Below are positions 17,631 to 26,298 of a DNA stretch of 64,000 nt, piece by piece (the stretch's first letter is position 1; each line of letters begins with the position of its first letter). The notes under the pieces are model-generated. The model searched no databases and was not told the DNA's origin. It saw only the letters and a program-made list of their open reading frames with translations. The translations under genes and the position numbers were made by a program. Origin of the DNA: Akkermansia muciniphila. GTDB taxonomy: Bacteria > Verrucomicrobiota > Verrucomicrobiia > Verrucomicrobiales > V1-33. Location: positions 45,724-109,723 of the forward strand of contig CAMDJM010000002.1 in NCBI GenBank assembly GCA_945900785.1. Reading direction: 5' to 3'.

Positions 17631-19133
17631 TCAACCGAGTGACTTCCGGTAAATCGAGGTGCTGATAGCGATCAGAATGAGCAGACCCAGAATCACCCAG
17701 ATCCAGACCAGCTTGGAGGCTTCAGCCAATTGCCCTTCACGGGAAGTGCCGTCACCTTCATAACGGCTCTTCAGACGACCGCGTTTGAGGAATCCATCAT
17801 AGTTTTGCTGGATGAGATGGGTTTCCACCTGGCGCATGACATCCAGCAGCACTCCCACAATGATCAGGATGCTCGTGCCGCCAAAAAATTGGGCGGTGTT
17901 TGGATCCACTTTCCAGTAGTAGCTCATCATCTGAGGGACGATTGCGACCAGGCAAAGGAAGATGGCACCGGCAAAGGTGAGCTTGCTCATCGTATAGTCG
18001 AGAAAATCTGCCGTAGGCTTGCCAGGACGAATCCCGGGAATGTAGCCGCCGTTGGATTTCAGGTCCTCGGAGATCTGGGTGGGCTGGAACATCGTGGCAA
18101 CCCAGAAGTAGGCGAAAAAGAAAATCAGGATACAGTAGATGCCCCAGTGGAGCGGCCCTTGCTGGTTCATCACCTCATAGAAGCGGTTTGCCCATTCGGC
18201 GTTGGGGAAAAGCCAGTGCAGGATCAGCGCAGGGAAGGAAATGATGGCGGAAGCGAAGATGATCGGCATGACGCCGGAGTAGTTCAGCTTGATGGGAAGG
18301 TGGGTGGATTGGCCACCCATCACCTTGCGGCCAACCATGCGCTTGGCGTAGTTGACGGCAATTTTGCGGACAGCCTGGGTCAGGATAATGATGGAAGCGA
18401 TGGAAAGGAAGAACAGGATCACCAGACCCACAAAGAGAGCCGCTTTCAGGGGCTCGCCAGGTTTGATATAATTGGTGAATGTGCCCACGAGGGCATTCGG
18501 CAATGCGGAAAGGATGTTCACACAGATAATGAGTGAGGTGCCATTTCCGATTCCACGCTCCGTAATTTGTTCCCCCAACCACATGAGGAAGAGACACCCT
18601 GCCGTCATCACCGTAACAGCCATGAAGTAGAAGCTCAGGCCGGGATTGGCCACGAGTTCGAACCCACCCTTTTTCAGATAATCGTCCATCCCCTGGAGCA
18701 GCGGGTTGCTGGATGGGATAACGAGACCTTTGGCAAGGAGATAGCCTTGAATCAGGCACAGGAAAATCGTGAGATAACGGGTATATTGGGTGATCTTTTG
18801 GCGACCTCCGGTTTCCCGTGAAATTTTGCTCAGTCTGGGCACCACCGCCGTCAGCAGTTGCACCATGATGGAGGCACTGATGTATGGCATGATTCCCAGT
18901 CCAAAGATGGCGCAAGCCCCGATGGCGCCACCACTGAAGGCGTTGATCAGCGTGGCGACGGCATTGGAGGAAGCGGATCCCGCAGTATCAAGATAGCCCT
19001 GAACAACCGTAGGATCAACGCCCGGCAGGGTAATAGCGGCCCCGATCCTGACGACGGCCAACATGGCAAAAGTGAAGAGGATCCGGGAACGGAGATCCGG
19101 TATCTTGAAAATATTTCGGAAGGCGGAAATCAT
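17631..19133 (-). CDS. secY: Preprotein translocase channel subunit SecY
   Basis: It is the central pore of the Sec translocon in the inner membrane. The 500-residue protein has ten membrane helices; recognisable parts are the N-terminal RSRILFTFAMLAVVRIGAAITLPG, the plug/TM2 region SGGAIGACAIFGLGIMPYISASIMVQLL, KITQYTRYLTIFLCLIQ, and GTSILIIVGVLLDVMRQVETHLIQQNYDGFLKRG near the C-terminus. It is longer than the E. coli protein, chiefly in loops and a C-terminal helix. A 12-bp hairpin lies between rplO and secY. The leader before the ATG is CCCTGCT CCCTGCT C, another heptad repeat with no Shine-Dalgarno sequence. Confidence 0.97.
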   Translation of the reverse strand: MISAFRNIFKIPDLRSRILFTFAMLAVVRIGAAITLPGVDPTVVQGYLDTAGSASSNAVATLINAFSGGAIGACAIFGLGIMPYISASIMVQLLTAVVPRLSKISRETGGRQKITQYTRYLTIFLCLIQGYLLAKGLVIPSSNPLLQGMDDYLKKGGFELVANPGLSFYFMAVTVMTAGCLFLMWLGEQITERGIGNGTSLIICVNILSALPNALVGTFTNYIKPGEPLKAALFVGLVILFFLSIASIIILTQAVRKIAVNYAKRMVGRKVMGGQSTHLPIKLNYSGVMPIIFASAIISFPALILHWLFPNAEWANRFYEVMNQQGPLHWGIYCILIFFFAYFWVATMFQPTQISEDLKSNGGYIPGIRPGKPTADFLDYTMSKLTFAGAIFLCLVAIVPQMMSYYWKVDPNTAQFFGGTSILIIVGVLLDVMRQVETHLIQQNYDGFLKRGRLKSRYEGDGTSREGQLAEASKLVWIWVILGLLILIAISTSIYRKSLG

Positions 19134-19190
19134 GAGGAGCAGGGAGCAGGGAAGAGGGGCCGGAGCGGGCGAAGCGTGGGAGCGTAAAGA

Positions 19191-19218
19191 AGCGGGCGCA
19201 ACAGAGGTTGCGCCCGCT
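19191..19218 (-). terminator. Intercistronic hairpin between rplO and secY
   Basis: A perfect 12-bp stem, AGCGGGCGCAAC with GTTGCGCCCGCT, encloses a 4-nt loop (19203-19206). On the transcribed minus strand it is followed by TCTTTACG, a weak U-tract. It may be a partial terminator or an RNA processing/stability element that lowers secY-map expression relative to the ribosomal genes. Confidence 0.55.
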
Positions 19219-19236
19219 CCGATAAATTTATTTCAA

Positions 19237-19692
19237 CTATTTCGCAGCGGGCGTCGTGACAGTTCCACCGGCAGCCTCGATCTTGGCTTTGGCGGAGGCA
19301 CTGATACGGTCCACATTGACAGTGAACTTCTTGGTGATTTCACCAAAGCCGAGGATTTTTACCCCATCCCAGCGTCCTTTGACGAGGTTGGCCTCGCGCA
19401 GGGTGACTTCGTTGATTTCATCTCCATCTTCGAAGACTTCCTCAAGGGTGCTGACATTCAGGCTGGCCCAGTTGTAGCAGAAGGCAGCGTTGTTGAAGCC
19501 TTTCTTGGGCAAGCGACGGTAGATTGGCATCTGGCCGCCTTCAAAACCGTGACGCACGGTTCCGCCAGCACGGGCCTTTTGGCCCTTGTGGCCCTTGCCG
19601 CTGGTTTTGCCGTGGCCGGAGCTTTCACCGCAGCCGAGGCGCTTGATGCGGTGTTTGGACCCCACATTGGGAGAGAGTGTATCGAGACGCAT
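19237..19692 (-). CDS. rplO: 50S ribosomal protein L15 (uL15)
   Basis: This large-subunit assembly protein has the characteristic N-terminus MRLDTLSPNVGSKHRIKRLGCGESSGHGKTSGKGHKGQKAR and the motif FEGGQMPIYRRLPKKGF. At 151 residues it is of usual length. It follows rpsE directly, with a 49-nt gap that leaves no space for rpmD (L30). The leader CACTTAAAATTTCTGTCCT has no Shine-Dalgarno sequence. Confidence 0.97.
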   Translation of the reverse strand: MRLDTLSPNVGSKHRIKRLGCGESSGHGKTSGKGHKGQKARAGGTVRHGFEGGQMPIYRRLPKKGFNNAAFCYNWASLNVSTLEEVFEDGDEINEVTLREANLVKGRWDGVKILGFGEITKKFTVNVDRISASAKAKIEAAGGTVTTPAAK

Positions 19693-19741
19693 AGGACAGA
19701 AATTTTAAGTGTGATCCGGCGGGGCCGGAGTGCTGGACGGA

Positions 19742-20263
19742 TTAGGCTTTTTCAGATTTAAACTTGCCGCGTGCCTTGAGCATTTGCTCGCGGGTGCGCA
19801 TCTGGGTCAGAGCGCTGAGGGTGGCCTTGACTACGTTGGCTGGGTTTTTGGAACCGAGGCTTTTCGCGAGGATGTCACGGACGCCGGCGGCTTCCACCAC
19901 GGCGCGGACGGCTCCACCCGCGATGATGCCCGTTCCCGGGCTGGCTGGCTTAAGAAGCACCCGGCCGCCACCACTTTCCCCGACCACTTCATGGGGAACG
20001 GTATTCTCCCGCAGGTTGACGGTAACCATATGTTTGCGGGAGTCTTCACTGGCTTTTTTGATGGCATCGGAGACTTCATTGGCTTTGCCAAATCCGAAAC
20101 CCACTTTGCCCTGCCGGTCGCCGGCGACGACCAAGGCGCTGAAGCTGAAGCGGCGACCGCCCTTCACTACTTTCGCGCATCGGTTGATGAACACCACTTT
20201 TTCGGTGACTTCGGCTTTGCCGCCATCGGATTGTCCGGAATTTGTAACAGTATCAGTTGCCAT
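19742..20263 (-). CDS. rpsE: 30S ribosomal protein S5 (uS5)
   Basis: This small-subunit decoding-fidelity protein has the double-stranded RNA-binding-like N-terminal domain [40 protein letters not shown] and the C-terminal [29 protein letters not shown]. The 173-residue length is normal. It is in the spc order rplR-rpsE-rplO on the minus strand. Confidence 0.97.
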   Translation of the reverse strand: MATDTVTNSGQSDGGKAEVTEKVVFINRCAKVVKGGRRFSFSALVVAGDRQGKVGFGFGKANEVSDAIKKASEDSRKHMVTVNLRENTVPHEVVGESGGGRVLLKPASPGTGIIAGGAVRAVVEAAGVRDILAKSLGSKNPANVVKATLSALTQMRTREQMLKARGKFKSEKA

Positions 20264-20274
20264 GCGTCAGGATT

Positions 20275-20628
20275 TTAGAATTTAAGACCACCTTCACGGG
20301 CGGCGTCGGCAAGGGCTTTGACCTTGCCATGATAGAAGTGACCGCCGCGGTCGAAGACCACGCTTTCAACGGAAATCGCCCTGGCGCGCTCGGCGATCAA
20401 CTGGCCGACCTTGAGGGCGGTTTCAGCGTTGGCTTTGGAGGCGTCGACGGCTTCGTCCATGGTGCTGGCAGAGGCGATGGTTTTGCCGCTGATGTCATCG
20501 ATCAGCTGGGCATAGACGTTTTTATTGGAGAAGTGGACAGCGAGGCGGGGGCGGGCCGCAGTGCCGGACACTTTGCGGCGAATGCGTGTGTGGACGCGGC
20601 GCCGGGCTTCTTTACGATTAACCTTCAT
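20275..20628 (-). CDS. rplR: 50S ribosomal protein L18 (uL18)
   Basis: This 5S rRNA-binding protein of 117 residues is recognised by RKVSGTAARPRLAVHFSNKNVYAQLIDDISGKTIASAST and the C-terminal VVFDRGGHFYHGKVKALADAAREGGLKF. The basic N-terminus contacts rRNA. The leader before the ATG is C/A-rich without a Shine-Dalgarno sequence. Confidence 0.97.
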   Translation of the reverse strand: MKVNRKEARRRVHTRIRRKVSGTAARPRLAVHFSNKNVYAQLIDDISGKTIASASTMDEAVDASKANAETALKVGQLIAERARAISVESVVFDRGGHFYHGKVKALADAAREGGLKF

Positions 20629-20667
20629 GATTTGAAATGGGTTGGGAATTGTGGTGAAACGTTCACC

Positions 20668-21204
20668 TTACTTCACTTTCTTACCTTCCTTACGGCGGAT
20701 GATCTCACCCGTGTAGCGGACTCCCTTGCCCTTGTAAGGCTCAGGCGGGTAATACGAACGGATGTCGGCAGCAAATTGGCCGACGCGCTGTTTGTCGATA
20801 CCTTCAACCTTGATCTTGGTATTATCCGTTACAGTGACGGTGAGATCAGATGGGATCGGGTGGAGGAGTGGGTGGCTGTAACCGAGGCTGAGATCGAGCT
20901 TATCGCCTTTGACCGCTGCACGGAAGCCAGTGCCATGAATCTCCAACTGGCGGATGAAGCCTTCGTTCACACCGATGATCATATTGCTGATGAGACGCTG
21001 ACTGGTGCCATGAAGCGCACGGTGGCGGCGGTCATCGCTGGCACGCTTCACGGAAAGCTCAGTGCCCTCCTGACTCAGGGTGATGCACCCTGGAAGAACG
21101 TAGCTCAATGTGCCTTTGGGACCGGAAACAGAAACGCTGCCGTCTTTGTTTTCAATCGTCACCTTGGCGGGGAGAGGGATGGATTTATTGCCAACTCGGG
21201 ACAT
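20668..21204 (-). CDS. rplF: 50S ribosomal protein L6 (uL6)
   Basis: This protein binds 23S rRNA near the GTPase centre. The 178-residue sequence starts MSRVGNKSIPLPAKVTI and ends with the signature PEPYKGKGVRYTGEIIRRKEGKK. Between them lie two copies of the L6 fold (HGTSQRLISNMIIGVNEGF marks the junction). Position between rpsH and rplR is canonical. Confidence 0.97.
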   Translation of the reverse strand: MSRVGNKSIPLPAKVTIENKDGSVSVSGPKGTLSYVLPGCITLSQEGTELSVKRASDDRRHRALHGTSQRLISNMIIGVNEGFIRQLEIHGTGFRAAVKGDKLDLSLGYSHPLLHPIPSDLTVTVTDNTKIKVEGIDKQRVGQFAADIRSYYPPEPYKGKGVRYTGEIIRRKEGKKVK

Positions 21205-21230
21205 AATAAGTGATAGGTGGGGAGTTGGGG

Positions 21231-21629
21231 TTACCAGACGATGGCGAGCAATTCGCCGCCGATGCGCTGTTTTTTGGCTTGGGATCCTGTCATCAGTCCT
21301 TTGGAGGTGCTGAGGATGGAAATTCCAAGGCCGTTGAGAACCCGGGGAATTTCCTCTACCGGAACATATTGGCGCATCCCAGGACTGGACATGCGCTTGA
21401 GGTCAGTCAGGACGGCACGGCCATCCGTGGTCTTGGTTTTAACGCGGATCTGGGGGTGGCCTTCAGTCGTGACGACTTCGTAGGACCAGATGTAGCCCTC
21501 TTCCTGAAGGATGCGGGCGATCTCCGCTTTGATGCGGGAGAAGGGAGCTGTGAATTCTTCCTTCCGGGCGCGGCTGGCGTTTTTCCAGCGGGTAAGGAAG
21601 TCAGAAATGGGGTCGGTAAGGACGGCCAT
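21231..21629 (-). CDS. rpsH: 30S ribosomal protein S8 (uS8)
   Basis: This is a primary 16S rRNA-binding protein and, in enteric bacteria, the translational repressor of the spc operon. The 132-residue sequence begins DPISDFLTRWKNASRARKEEFTAPFSRIK and ends ISILSTSKGLMTGSQAKKQRIGGELLAIVW, the usual GLMTxxxAR..xxGGE..C region. It follows rplE with only a 31-nt gap, so rpsN (S14) is absent from its usual place. Confidence 0.97.
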   Translation of the reverse strand: MAVLTDPISDFLTRWKNASRARKEEFTAPFSRIKAEIARILQEEGYIWSYEVVTTEGHPQIRVKTKTTDGRAVLTDLKRMSSPGMRQYVPVEEIPRVLNGLGISILSTSKGLMTGSQAKKQRIGGELLAIVW

Positions 21630-21660
21630 GGTAGTTTAAAAAGGTGAAAGTTGGGTTGGT

Positions 21661-22251
21661 TTAAGCGGCGGCAGCATCTCCCTGAGGAGTGGCAGCGGCC
21701 GCGGGCTTGTGGTCACGGAAGGGCATTCCGAGGGCACGCAGGAGATCGCGTCCAGCGTCGTCTGTAGTGGCGGAAGTGACGATACAAACATCAAAGCCGA
21801 GCTGGCGCTTGATCTTATCGATTTCGATTTCCGGAAAGATCGATTGGTCAGTGATGCCAAGGGTATAGTTCCCTTTACCATCAAAAGCCTTGGGGCTGAC
21901 CCCGCGGAAGTCACGAACCACCGGGAGAGCCATTTTCATCAGGCGCTCGAGGAATTCCCACATGATGCGGCCACGGAGAGTGACCTTGACACCGAGGGGT
22001 TCACCTTCGCGCAGTTTAAAATTGGAGATCGCCTTTTTGGATTTGGTGACCACGGCTTTTTGCCCGGTGATGAGTTGGACGTCGTTCATCGCATCTTCGA
22101 CGGCCTGCTTGCGGTCGGCCTGTTTCCCGACAGAGCAGTTCACCACGACTTTTTCAATCTGGGGAATCTGATGGGGATTGGTCACGCCGAGCTTTTGCTT
22201 CAGGTGCGCGACGACTTTTTCTTTATAGAAAACTTTGAGTGCTGGTTCCAT
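21661..22251 (-). CDS. rplE: 50S ribosomal protein L5 (uL5)
   Basis: This 5S rRNA-binding protein forms the B1b bridge. Signature segments are VNCSVGKQADRKQAVEDAMNDVQLITGQKAVVTKSKKAISNFKLREG and DQSIFPEIEIDKI. The 196-residue length includes an extra Ala/Pro-rich tail (HKPAAAATPQGDAAAA). The sequence AAGGA lies just before the ATG, one of few Shine-Dalgarno-like sites in this block, but with very short spacing. Confidence 0.97.
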   Translation of the reverse strand: MEPALKVFYKEKVVAHLKQKLGVTNPHQIPQIEKVVVNCSVGKQADRKQAVEDAMNDVQLITGQKAVVTKSKKAISNFKLREGEPLGVKVTLRGRIMWEFLERLMKMALPVVRDFRGVSPKAFDGKGNYTLGITDQSIFPEIEIDKIKRQLGFDVCIVTSATTDDAGRDLLRALGMPFRDHKPAAAATPQGDAAAA

Positions 22252-22271
22252 AGTCCTTTTCGGTCAGGGGC

Positions 22272-22583
22272 TTATTCAGTGGCGGCCTTGGCGCGTTTTT
22301 TTGCAGGGGCTTTCGCGGCGGGTTTGGCTGCTTTTTTGGCGGCCTTCGGTTTTTCCTCGACCTTGACGGCGAGGCGGACGTTGGAAATGTGGATTGGACC
22401 TTCCTTCTCAATAATGCCACCTTCGGAGGTTTGGGTCTTTTTCACGTGCTTCTTCACCATGTGAATACCGCTGATGATCACCGTGCTCTTGGTTGGATTG
22501 ACGGCGAGGATGACACCGGTCTTGCCTTTGTGACCGCCGGAGATGACGACGACGTTGTCGTCTTTCTTAACGTGTGTTTTCAT
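22272..22583 (-). CDS. rplX: 50S ribosomal protein L24 (uL24) with Lys/Ala-rich tail
   Basis: This assembly-initiator protein has the KOW motif [24 protein letters not shown] at the N-terminus and [17 protein letters not shown]. At 103 residues it carries a C-terminal extension of about 30 residues made mainly of Lys and Ala ([22 protein letters not shown]). Such low-complexity tails probably add non-specific rRNA contacts. It lies 6 nt from the stop of rplN. Confidence 0.96.
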   Translation of the reverse strand: MKTHVKKDDNVVVISGGHKGKTGVILAVNPTKSTVIISGIHMVKKHVKKTQTSEGGIIEKEGPIHISNVRLAVKVEEKPKAAKKAAKPAAKAPAKKRAKAATE

Positions 22584-22589
22584 GTCTGT

Positions 22590-22955
22590 TTAGAGAACTT
22601 CCGGAGCAAGGGAAACGATTTTCATGAAATTCCGGTCGCGGAGTTCACGGGCAACTGGACCAAAAATACGGGTGCCGCGGGGGTTTTGGTCCTTGTCGAT
22701 GATGACGATGGCGTTGGTGTCAAAACGCAGGGTGGAGCCGTCATCGCGGCGGATGGGGGCGCTGGTGCGCACAACGACAGCCTTGACGACTTCGCCTTTT
22801 TTGATGGCACCGGTGGGAGTGGCTTCGCGAATGTGGGCGGTGATGATATCGCCGATACCGGCAACGCGGGTGCGTTTACCGATGACGCCGATCATCTTAG
22901 CAACACGGGCTCCCGTGTTGTCCGCCACCTGCACCTTGGATTCCATTTGGATCAT
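22590..22955 (-). CDS. rplN: 50S ribosomal protein L14 (uL14)
   Basis: The 121-residue protein has the conserved [24 protein letters not shown] start and [28 protein letters not shown] end, which sit at the subunit interface. The leader CCATACACAAATTACC has no Shine-Dalgarno match. Confidence 0.97.
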   Translation of the reverse strand: MIQMESKVQVADNTGARVAKMIGVIGKRTRVAGIGDIITAHIREATPTGAIKKGEVVKAVVVRTSAPIRRDDGSTLRFDTNAIVIIDKDQNPRGTRIFGPVARELRDRNFMKIVSLAPEVL

Positions 22956-23002
22956 GGTAATTTGTGTATGGGATGTGGTTTGGCTTGTGTGGATAAGCAG
23001 GG

Positions 23003-23281
23003 TTAGTGCTTGAGAACTTCAATTAAACGCCAGCGCTTGAGCTTGCTCAGAGGGCGGCATTCCATGACGCGGACGCGGTCGCCAGTTTTGGCTTCCCCTG
23101 CATCATCTGAGGCGTATAGCTTAGTCGTCTTTTTGACGATTTTGCGGAACTTGGGATGGGGAACACGGCGGACAACACCGACGACGATGGTTTTGTCCAT
23201 TTTGTCAGAAATGACGACGCCGACACGCGTCTTACGGGTGGAGCGCTCATCTTCCTGAGGCTGGTTGGTTTCTTCGGACAT
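23003..23281 (-). CDS. rpsQ: 30S ribosomal protein S17 (uS17)
   Basis: This OB-fold 16S rRNA-binding protein of 92 residues shows [44 protein letters not shown]-like sequence and the [22 protein letters not shown] end. An acidic N-terminal extension ([14 protein letters not shown]) is present. The leader CCCAGACTTTTCCC lacks a Shine-Dalgarno sequence. Confidence 0.96.
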   Translation of the reverse strand: MSEETNQPQEDERSTRKTRVGVVISDKMDKTIVVGVVRRVPHPKFRKIVKKTTKLYASDDAGEAKTGDRVRVMECRPLSKLKRWRLIEVLKH

Positions 23282-23319
23282 GGGAAAAGTCTGGGTATTG
23301 TCAGTTGGGATGGACCAGC

Positions 23320-23517
23320 TCAGGCGACAGGAGTGCGCTTGACCGTCAATTCGGTTTCAATGCGGGCGAGGTCCTTGCGGATCTTGGTAAGGCGGGAAGG
23401 ATTTTCCAATTGGCCGCTGCGCTGCTGAATGCGGAGACCAAAGGATTCCTGTTTGAGTTCGCGGCTTTTGGCGATTAATTCGTCAACCGAGAGGTCGCGG
23501 AGTTCACTGTTGTTCAT
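23320..23517 (-). CDS. rpmC: 50S ribosomal protein L29 (uL29)
   Basis: This is a two-helix protein of 65 residues located at the polypeptide exit tunnel. It reads ELRDLSVDELIAKSRELKQESFGLRIQQRSGQLENPSRLTKIRKDLARIETEL, which matches the L29 consensus closely. It lies between rplP and rpsQ as usual. Confidence 0.96.
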   Translation of the reverse strand: MNNSELRDLSVDELIAKSRELKQESFGLRIQQRSGQLENPSRLTKIRKDLARIETELTVKRTPVA

Positions 23518-23538
23518 GGGGCGGGATCGGTTGGAGGG

Positions 23539-23958
23539 TTAAGCGGCACCAATGCGTCGGACGAAGCGGCAACGGATGCCGAGTTTCTGGGCGGCAAGGC
23601 GGAAAGACTCCCGGGCAAGGGATTCCGGCACACCGGCGGTTTCGAATAGCATATTGCCGGGACGGACCACGGCTACCCAGAACTCAGGAGCACCCTTGCC
23701 TTTACCCATACGGGTTTCAGGAGGACGGGCCGTGACTGGCTTGTGAGGAAAGATGCGGATGAAGACCTTGCCTTTACGCTTGAGATTGCGGGTGATCGCA
23801 ACACGACAGGCTTCGATCTGGGTGTTCTTGATCCATCCGCGATCCAAGGTCTGGAGACCGAATTCACCAAAGTCCACCTTGGTGCCGCGCTGGGCGTTGC
23901 CGGAACGGCTGCCCCGCATCGTCTTGCGGTGCTTTACTCTTTTGGGCTGCATTGCCAT
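23539..23958 (-). CDS. rplP: 50S ribosomal protein L16 (uL16)
   Basis: This protein lies close to the peptidyl-transferase centre and A-site tRNA. The 139-residue sequence starts with the family pattern [33 protein letters not shown] and contains [34 protein letters not shown]. The gap to rpsC is 40 nt. Confidence 0.97.
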   Translation of the reverse strand: MAMQPKRVKHRKTMRGSRSGNAQRGTKVDFGEFGLQTLDRGWIKNTQIEACRVAITRNLKRKGKVFIRIFPHKPVTARPPETRMGKGKGAPEFWVAVVRPGNMLFETAGVPESLARESFRLAAQKLGIRCRFVRRIGAA

Positions 23959-23998
23959 AGTCTTGAAAAATAGTTAGAAGTTTGATGGAAGAGATGGC

Positions 23999-24820
23999 TT
24001 ATGCCGAGGGGGCAGCTGCTGGGGCGGCTTCTGCAGGTCGGGGACCACGGTCACCACCACCACGTTGGCCACCACCGCGTGGACCACCGCCGCTGTTCCC
24101 ACCCCGGCCACCAGGACCACCACCACCCGGACGGTCCCCGCGGGGACGTTCGCGGCGGGAATTTGGCGGAGGAGGAGGCGGAGCTTCGCCTTCAGCAAGC
24201 ACCCTGCGGTTCACCCAGCATTTGACACCGATGATACCGTAAACCGTGCGGGCCTCAGCGAAACCGTAGTCGATCGGCACACGAAGAGTTTGCAGAGGCA
24301 CTTTGCCTTCCTTATACCATTCTGCACGGGCGATGTCGGCACCTCCCAAACGGCCTGCGGCCCGGATACGAATGCCGAGAGCCCCAAATTCCATGGCCGT
24401 CTGGAGGGCGCGCTTCATGGCGCGGCGGAAAGAAATTCGGCGCTCAAGCTGGGTGGCGACGTTTTCAGCGATTAACTGGGCTTCCAATTCAGGCTGTTTG
24501 ATTTCGAAGATATCGATTTTCACCTGTTTTCCCCCGCACATCTCGCTGATGGCCGCGTTCATGACTTCGATTTCGGATCCTTTGCGGCCAATCACCAGTC
24601 CGGGACGGGCGGTGAAGAGGGTGACGCGGACACTATTCCAAGCACGTTCGATGACGATGCGGCTCAGCGCAGCGAACATCAATTTGGACTTCAGATAATG
24701 GCGGATTTTGATATCGCTGTGCAGGAAGGTAGCGAACTCTGCCTTGGGGGCATACCACTTGGAGCGCCAGTCTTTATTGACGGCGAGGCGGAAGCCGATC
24801 GGATTGATTTTCTGTCCCAT
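23999..24820 (-). CDS. rpsC: 30S ribosomal protein S3 (uS3) with long Gly/Arg/Pro tail
   Basis: This protein lines the mRNA entry channel. The N-terminal KH domain is seen as VTLFTARPGLVIGRKGSEIE and the C-terminal domain as GRLGGADIARAEWYKEGKVPLQTLRVPIDYGFAEA. The core ends near residue 210; the remaining 60 residues are low-complexity (PPPPPPNSRRERPRGDR..GGGPGGRGG), giving 273 residues against about 210-235 in common relatives. The antisense ORFs over this tail come from its skewed composition. Confidence 0.97.
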   Translation of the reverse strand: MGQKINPIGFRLAVNKDWRSKWYAPKAEFATFLHSDIKIRHYLKSKLMFAALSRIVIERAWNSVRVTLFTARPGLVIGRKGSEIEVMNAAISEMCGGKQVKIDIFEIKQPELEAQLIAENVATQLERRISFRRAMKRALQTAMEFGALGIRIRAAGRLGGADIARAEWYKEGKVPLQTLRVPIDYGFAEARTVYGIIGVKCWVNRRVLAEGEAPPPPPPNSRRERPRGDRPGGGGPGGRGGNSGGGPRGGGQRGGGDRGPRPAEAAPAAAPSA

Positions 24821-24851
24821 AGAATCGTGTCAGTGTGAATGTTGTCCGGGC

Positions 24852-25241
24852 TTATTCAGCGGCGGCGGAATTGGAAACGTGTTTGCGGCCTTTGACCTTG
24901 GGCTCGGGTTTTTCGTCGGAAACGATAACCATGAGGTGGGCCATTGGCTTGCGGATGGCGGCGGAGGATCCCTTGGCCAACGGCATCATGCGTTTGTGAA
25001 CGGGACCATGATTGGCAACGGCGGATTTCACGATCAACGTGTCAGGGTTGAGATCGAAGTTGTGCTCGGCATTGGCCACGGCTGACTTGAGGGTCTTGGT
25101 GAACAGCACGGCAGCCTTCTTAGGGGTGAAGGTGAGCAGGCTCAGGGCTTCGCCGACGGGCATGCCGGTGATTTCGCGGGCCACATCACGCGCTTTGAGC
25201 GGGGAGATGCGGATGTATTTGGAGATGGCTTTGACGTCCAT
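24852..25241 (-). CDS. rplV: 50S ribosomal protein L22 (uL22)
   Basis: This protein extends a hairpin into the exit tunnel. The 129-residue sequence has SKYIRISPLKARDVAREITGMPVGEALSLLTFTPKKAAVLFTKTLKSAVANAEHNF and KSAVANHGPVHKRMMPLAKGSSAAIRKPMAHLMVIV, all typical. It normally follows rpsS directly, but here an unrelated secreted-protein gene lies between them, ending 9 nt upstream of this ATG. Confidence 0.97.
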   Translation of the reverse strand: MDVKAISKYIRISPLKARDVAREITGMPVGEALSLLTFTPKKAAVLFTKTLKSAVANAEHNFDLNPDTLIVKSAVANHGPVHKRMMPLAKGSSAAIRKPMAHLMVIVSDEKPEPKVKGRKHVSNSAAAE

Positions 25242-25250
25242 GACTGATAG

Positions 25251-25958
25251 TTACTTTAAAGTTGAGATTGTTTCGGGTTTGGCCTGATCGCCGATCCGGA
25301 GGGTGCCAGCGGGATTGGCGGAAGTCATCAGCACGCCGGCGAACCTGCCGCGCACATCAACCACCAAACCGGTGGCGACGGTTTGCTCCGCGCGGACGAT
25401 ACGCATTGGAGTTCCAAGGCGGAGTCCACTTTCGGAGCCGGTATTGATTACTGCAAGTCCAAGATCATCTTTGAGGGAAATGACTTTGGCTGCATCAAGG
25501 GCAACGGGAGGCATGGAAGTTTCAGCCTTGCCCGCGACGATTGATTTATTGGCCGCCGATAGTTCCTGCTGCAGGCGGGTGCGGGCGGCGGCATCCGGAT
25601 GATCCCCGAGAAAGGGGATCGCGGCTTCAGAAAGAGAGACCATTCGCTCTGTGAGTTCCTTCGCCCGGCGGTCAGCCAGGCGATAGTCCGCCACTGCAGC
25701 GATGAGACGTTCCTGGAGGGGGCGCAACTCTGGTTTGAGGCCTGCAAGTCCCAGCGTTTCGGTCTGGAGCTTAAGTTGCGCATTTTCCTCCCGGAGAGAC
25801 TCTACGGCAGCGTTGGCATTAGCCAAGCTCTGGGCGAGTTTTACCGTGACTTCACCTCCGGGGGCAGTCGCCTCCTGCCCCACGGCCAACCCGAACCCGA
25901 AGACCGCACAAAGTGCGGAACCGGCGAAGGCAGGTGGAATGGAGCGCGAAGTGGTCAT
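25251..25958 (-). CDS. Secreted coiled-coil protein with MreC-like C-terminus, inserted between rpsS and rplV
   Basis: The 235-residue protein starts with a signal peptide (SIPPAFAGSALCAVFGFGLAVGQEATA). Then come a helical, probably coiled-coil segment (about 38-75: VKLAQSLANANAAVESLREENAQLKLQTE), another helical block (80-155), and a C-terminal beta-rich region VISLKDDLGLAVINTGSESGLRLGTPMRIVRAEQTVATGLVVDVRGRFAGVLM. The last resembles the beta-barrel repeats of MreC-like or SH3-like proteins; no confident family was assigned. Gaps to rpsS (22 nt) and rplV (9 nt) are as short as among ribosomal genes, and the strand is the same, so it must be co-transcribed. No such gene belongs to the canonical S10 operon. 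Codon and GC character look similar to its neighbours, so recent transfer is not obvious. Confidence 0.8.
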   Translation of the reverse strand: MTTSRSIPPAFAGSALCAVFGFGLAVGQEATAPGGEVTVKLAQSLANANAAVESLREENAQLKLQTETLGLAGLKPELRPLQERLIAAVADYRLADRRAKELTERMVSLSEAAIPFLGDHPDAAARTRLQQELSAANKSIVAGKAETSMPPVALDAAKVISLKDDLGLAVINTGSESGLRLGTPMRIVRAEQTVATGLVVDVRGRFAGVLMTSANPAGTLRIGDQAKPETISTLK

Positions 25959-25980
25959 GAGGAGAATGGAGATGCGTGAA

Positions 25981-26259
25981 TTACTTGGTGACCTTGACGG
26001 TAGTCGCTCCGTGACCTTTGAAGGTGCGGGTAGGAGAGAATTCGCCGAGACGGTGCCCTACCATGTTTTCCGTGACGAAAACGCTGATGAAGTCTTTCCC
26101 GTTGTGCACGAGGAAGGTGTGGCCAACAAAATCAGGAGAGACGGTTGACGCGCGGGCCCATGTTTTGATGGGGCGCTTCTGGCCACTGTCGTTCATTTTG
26201 TCGATTTTCACCAGGAGTTTCTGGTTGATGAAAGGACCTTTTTTGAGGGATCTGCCCAT
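25981..26259 (-). CDS. rpsS: 30S ribosomal protein S19 (uS19)
   Basis: This head protein binds with S13 near the A-site. The 92-residue sequence [23 protein letters not shown]...[54 protein letters not shown] fits the family throughout. The gene precedes the inserted secreted-protein gene rather than rplV. Confidence 0.97.
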   Translation of the reverse strand: MGRSLKKGPFINQKLLVKIDKMNDSGQKRPIKTWARASTVSPDFVGHTFLVHNGKDFISVFVTENMVGHRLGEFSPTRTFKGHGATTVKVTK

Positions 26260-26298
26260 GTTTTTAGACGGTTAAAGAGATTAGGGGTGGAGCGTGGC

